Of a DNA stretch of 64,000 bases, positions 61,620 to 64,000 are shown one piece after another. This DNA comes from Alkalibacterium pelagium (GTDB lineage Bacteria > Bacillota > Bacilli > Lactobacillales > Carnobacteriaceae_A), in NCBI RefSeq assembly GCF_900109325.1, contig NZ_FNZU01000008.1, positions 1 to 64,000 of the forward strand, read 5' to 3'. Numbering within the stretch: position 1 is the stretch's first letter; every line of letters begins with the position of its first letter. Under the pieces are notes generated by a model. That model had not been told where the DNA came from and searched no databases. It saw only the letters and a program-made list of their open reading frames with translations. Position numbers and translations under genes: made by a program.

Positions 61620-63314
61620 TTACATTTCATCTGGTGTTTCGACACCTAAAATTCTTAAGTCTTCTTTCAGAATTTCAGTGATAGCGAAAACTAGAGCCAG
61701 TCGCGCGTCTTTTTCAGGATCTTCGTCCAGGACACGGACATTAGCATAGAATTTATTAAATGCCTGAGCCAATTGAATCGCATGCTTGGCAATAATGGAT
61801 GGCTCATAATTTTCATATGCGCGTCTGACAGTATCAGGGTAGTCATGAAGCAGCTTGACGACTTCCCAGCTGTAGTCATCGCTCAGTGCAAAGGGTTCAG
61901 AAGGGGACAGGGACTCCACGCCGGCCTTTCTCAATATACTCATTGCTCGAGCTCTAGTATACTGAACGTAAGGGCCGGTTTCTCCTTCAAACTGGACAAC
62001 TTCTTCGATCGTAAAGTCAAAATTGTTCAGGCGATCATTTTTTAAGTCGTGGAACACAACTGCTCCGACACCCACTTGTTCAGCGACTGTTTCTTTGTCA
62101 GGCAGGTTAGGGTTCTTGTCTTCGATCTGTTGAAGAGCTTGTGCCGTTGCTTCATTAAGCACTTCTTCAAGCAGGACCACTTTTCCTTTACGGGTAGACA
62201 ATTTCTTGCCGTCTTTTGTGATCAGGCCAAATGGGATATGATGGATCGAATCCGCCCAGTCAAAATCCAGTTCCTTAAGGACTGCCTTAAGCTGTTTAAA
62301 GTGGTTGGACTGTTCCTGTCCGACGACGTACAGAGACTGTGAAAAGTCATAATTATCTTTACGGTAAAGAGCAGCAGCCAGGTCACGAGTCATATAAAGC
62401 GTAGCGCCATCAGATTTTTTGATGAGCGCCGGATTCAGGTCGTATTTGTCCAGATCGACAATATGCGCACCTTGATCTACTGTAAGCAGCTTATGCTCAT
62501 CAAGAAGGGAAACAACGTCACTCATCTTATCATTATAGAATGCCTCACCATTATATGAATCAAATGAGATATTCAAACGCTCATACACTTTCTCGAATTC
62601 TTTAAGGGACTCTTCTCTAAACCATTTCCATAGGGCAACTGCTTCTTCATTTCCGGATTCAAGTTCTCTGAACCAGGCACGCCCTTCATCTTCAAGAGTC
62701 GGATCGTCTTCAGCTTCATCGTGAAATTTGACATATAGTCTTAAAAGTTCTTTAATGGGTTCAGAACGAACATCTTCTTCATTTCCCCATTTTTTATAAG
62801 CCGTAATCAGTTTACCGAATTGAGTGCCCCAGTCACCAAGGTGATTGATGCGGATAGGGGAGAAGCCAACTTTAGCCAGAATGTTGGACAAGGCATTTCC
62901 GATAACCGTTGAACGCAGATGCCCCATAGACATCGGTTTAGCAATATTTGGAGAGGACATGTCGATAGGCACATTTCCGCCATTACCAATTGACAATTCA
63001 CCATAGTGTCCTTTCTCTTTTATTACATCATTGATGACAGATTGGGATACTGTCTTCTTATTCAAATAGAAGTTGATATAAGGTCCAATGACTTGTGTAC
63101 TGGAAATAACAGGAGAGGTGATGCTGTCTCCAAGTTCCTGTGCGATCTGAGCCGGATTTTTTCTGAACAACCTAGCCAGCTGAAAGGCAGGGAAAGCGAT
63201 GTCACCATGTTCCGCATGTTTAGGTCTTTCAAGTAACCTGTTGATTTCATTCAATTCCATATGATCTTTTAATTCGTTGTGGATTGCTTCCGCAACCAGT
63301 TGTCTGTAGTCCAA
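61620..63314 (-). CDS. argS: Arginyl-tRNA synthetase
   Basis: A 564-aa class I synthetase (about 556 aa in relatives). The start is TTG 63314 (minus strand) with AGGAGGT upstream. The N-terminal Add1 domain is residues 1-100. HIGH motif occurs as PMSMGHLRST at about residue 130; the KMSKS-like loop as KKLSTRKGKV. The C-terminal anticodon-binding domain has FNKFYANVRVL. It is divergent from argR and carries an intrinsic terminator within its leader (63374-63413). The strong promoter at 63444-63472 drives it. Confidence 0.96.
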   Translation of the reverse strand: MDYRQLVAEAIHNELKDHMELNEINRLLERPKHAEHGDIAFPAFQLARLFRKNPAQIAQELGDSITSPVISSTQVIGPYINFYLNKKTVSQSVINDVIKEKGHYGELSIGNGGNVPIDMSSPNIAKPMSMGHLRSTVIGNALSNILAKVGFSPIRINHLGDWGTQFGKLITAYKKWGNEEDVRSEPIKELLRLYVKFHDEAEDDPTLEDEGRAWFRELESGNEEAVALWKWFREESLKEFEKVYERLNISFDSYNGEAFYNDKMSDVVSLLDEHKLLTVDQGAHIVDLDKYDLNPALIKKSDGATLYMTRDLAAALYRKDNYDFSQSLYVVGQEQSNHFKQLKAVLKELDFDWADSIHHIPFGLITKDGKKLSTRKGKVVLLEEVLNEATAQALQQIEDKNPNLPDKETVAEQVGVGAVVFHDLKNDRLNNFDFTIEEVVQFEGETGPYVQYTRARAMSILRKAGVESLSPSEPFALSDDYSWEVVKLLHDYPDTVRRAYENYEPSIIAKHAIQLAQAFNKFYANVRVLDEDPEKDARLALVFAITEILKEDLRILGVETPDEM

Positions 63315-63373
63315 GGTATAGACCTCCTATTAATAGTGAGCACAAGTGAATAAAGCTCCAGTATTCAAAGCAT

Positions 63374-63413
63374 AAAAAAAGGGCTGAAATTTGAATAATC
63401 AAACATCATAGCC
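63374..63413 (-). terminator. Terminator-like hairpin in the argS leader (possible attenuator)
   Basis: On the minus strand GGCT (complement 63410-63413) pairs with AGCC (complement 63382-63385), and an inner TTTGA/TCAAA helix (complements of 63399-63403 and 63390-63394) caps it. A run of seven T (complement 63374-63380) follows. It lies between the promoter and start codon of argS. Confidence 0.6.
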
Positions 63414-63443
63414 GATTCTTAAGTCTAAATGATTAGCACTTGT

Positions 63444-63472
63444 ATTATAGCAAAGCTCATCAATTGTAGCAA
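63444..63472 (-). promoter_or_regulatory. argS promoter
   Basis: On the minus strand TTGCTA (complement 63467-63472), a 17-base spacer and TATAAT (complement 63444-63449), with an extended TGC element. The leader is about 120 nt. Confidence 0.8.
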
Positions 63473-63622
63473 TACTAACTAAATATGAATAGATTGTGAA
63501 ACTTCTAATTAAAAAATTGGTATAGTTAAGATGTCACTAATGAAAATGTTCTGAAAATAGGTTATACTAATATTTATAATACGAGCTAATATTTACTAAT
63601 ATTCGGAAATGAGGGATGTCAA

Positions 63623-64000
63623 GTGAAAAAATCTGAAAGACAGATGTTGATCAAGCAGATCATTTTAAATAATGATATTGCCACGCAGGAAGAGCTCCTT
63701 CATCAGCTCCAGGAAAAAGGCGTCAAGGCGACACAGGCGACGATCTCCAGAGACATTAAGGAACTTAACTTGGTCAAGACCAATAGCGCAGCAAATGGAA
63801 CAAAATACACGATTTATCAGAATAATCAGCTGACCATGGAAGACAAGCTGAATTCTACTATAAAAAGTGTGGTCACCAGTTACGAACGGGTCCAGTTCAT
63901 GAACATTATAGTGACAATACCTGGGAATGCTCATGTCATCGGAGCATTGATAGATGATATAGAATTCCCTGAAATTGTAGGAACTGTAGCCGGAAATGAT
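63623..64000 (+). CDS. argR: Arginine repressor ArgR (C-terminus outside window)
   Basis: 126 codons are open from GTG 63623 to the window edge, with GAGGGA upstream. The N-terminal winged helix (about residues 1-70) contains TQEELLHQLQEKGVKATQAT and SRDIKELNL, the ArgR/AhrC DNA-binding motif. The C-terminal domain begins with VQFMNIIVTIPGNAHVIGAL, leading into the GTxAGND segment (GTVAGND) that forms the arginine-binding pocket. ArgR family members are about 150 aa, so around 25 residues are missing. It likely controls the arcA gene and its own expression; possible -10 boxes TATACT and TATAAT lie at 63563-63580. Confidence 0.95.
   Translation, partial: MKKSERQMLIKQIILNNDIATQEELLHQLQEKGVKATQATISRDIKELNLVKTNSAANGTKYTIYQNNQLTMEDKLNSTIKSVVTSYERVQFMNIIVTIPGNAHVIGALIDDIEFPEIVGTVAGND

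Noticed and set aside
63315-63480. T-box riboswitch upstream of argS
   Set aside because: The leader is too short and has no GGGTGGNACCGCG-type T-box sequence or stem I elements. Only the terminator-like hairpin is supported.

Overview
The window looks like chromosome of a motile, low-GC Firmicute of the order Lactobacillales, most likely the family Carnobacteriaceae (Alkalibacterium, Marinilactibacillus and Carnobacterium are the sort of relatives I would test first). The reasons are a peritrichous-type flagellar locus in Bacillus-like order, a Bacillus/Lactobacillales housekeeping block (TPR protein, YpiB, MazG-like, Cca, DinG, YpmB, AsnS, DnaD, Nth), an arginine deiminase gene, and divergent argS/argR. 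The placement is inference; no rRNA or tRNA gene lies in the window.

Layout. (1) 1-138: tail of an ISL3-type transposase, ending inside a 38-bp perfect palindrome. (2) 227-4075: late flagellar genes hag-flaG-fliD-fliT-fliS, with a sigma-28-type promoter at hag. (3) 4529-25146: one long co-directional flagellar operon, flgB-flgC-fliE-fliF-fliG-fliH-fliI-fliJ-fliK-flgD-(TIGR02530-like)-flgE-flbD-motA-motB-fliL-fliO-fliP-fliQ-fliR-flhB-flhA-sigD-flgF-like-flgG-like, followed by a stand-alone FtsE-like ABC ATPase and a 21-bp-stem terminator. fliM, fliN/fliY, cheY, flhF and flhG, which occupy this operon in Bacillus subtilis, are absent here. (4) 25202-32063: sensory and signalling block with two multi-membrane-span chemoreceptors driven by sigma-28-type promoters, a DUF2254 membrane protein between them, and an EAL protein with a degenerate GGDEF domain. 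(5) 32218-43875: a c-di-GMP cyclase gene overlapping the first gene of a complete type IV pilus operon (three minor pilins, pilB, pilT, pilC, major pilin, prepilin peptidase, pilM, pilN, pilO). (6) 43943-55356: housekeeping genes. (7) 55459-64000: arcA, a small minus-strand gene, rlmA-like, ddl, queG, trmL, argS (minus) and the start of argR.

How the genes fit together. The window encodes two motility machines, a flagellum with a stator that reads as sodium-type and a retractable type IV pilus. Both chemoreceptors join the flagellar regulon through TAA[C/G]-N14-TCCGATA promoters. A GGDEF/EAL pair sits between the two machines. The intact cyclase is translationally coupled to the pilus genes, and PilB begins with a tandem motif resembling the c-di-GMP-binding MshEN domain. 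A local c-di-GMP switch acting on pilus extension is the most attractive hypothesis in the window.

Non-coding features worth attention are tandem palindromic repeats with an exact 52-bp period at two distant places (25202 and 61388), a promoter-plus-terminator unit upstream of ddl that could be a small RNA or leader, an intrinsic terminator inside the argS leader, and tandem promoters with a long leader before the major pilin gene.
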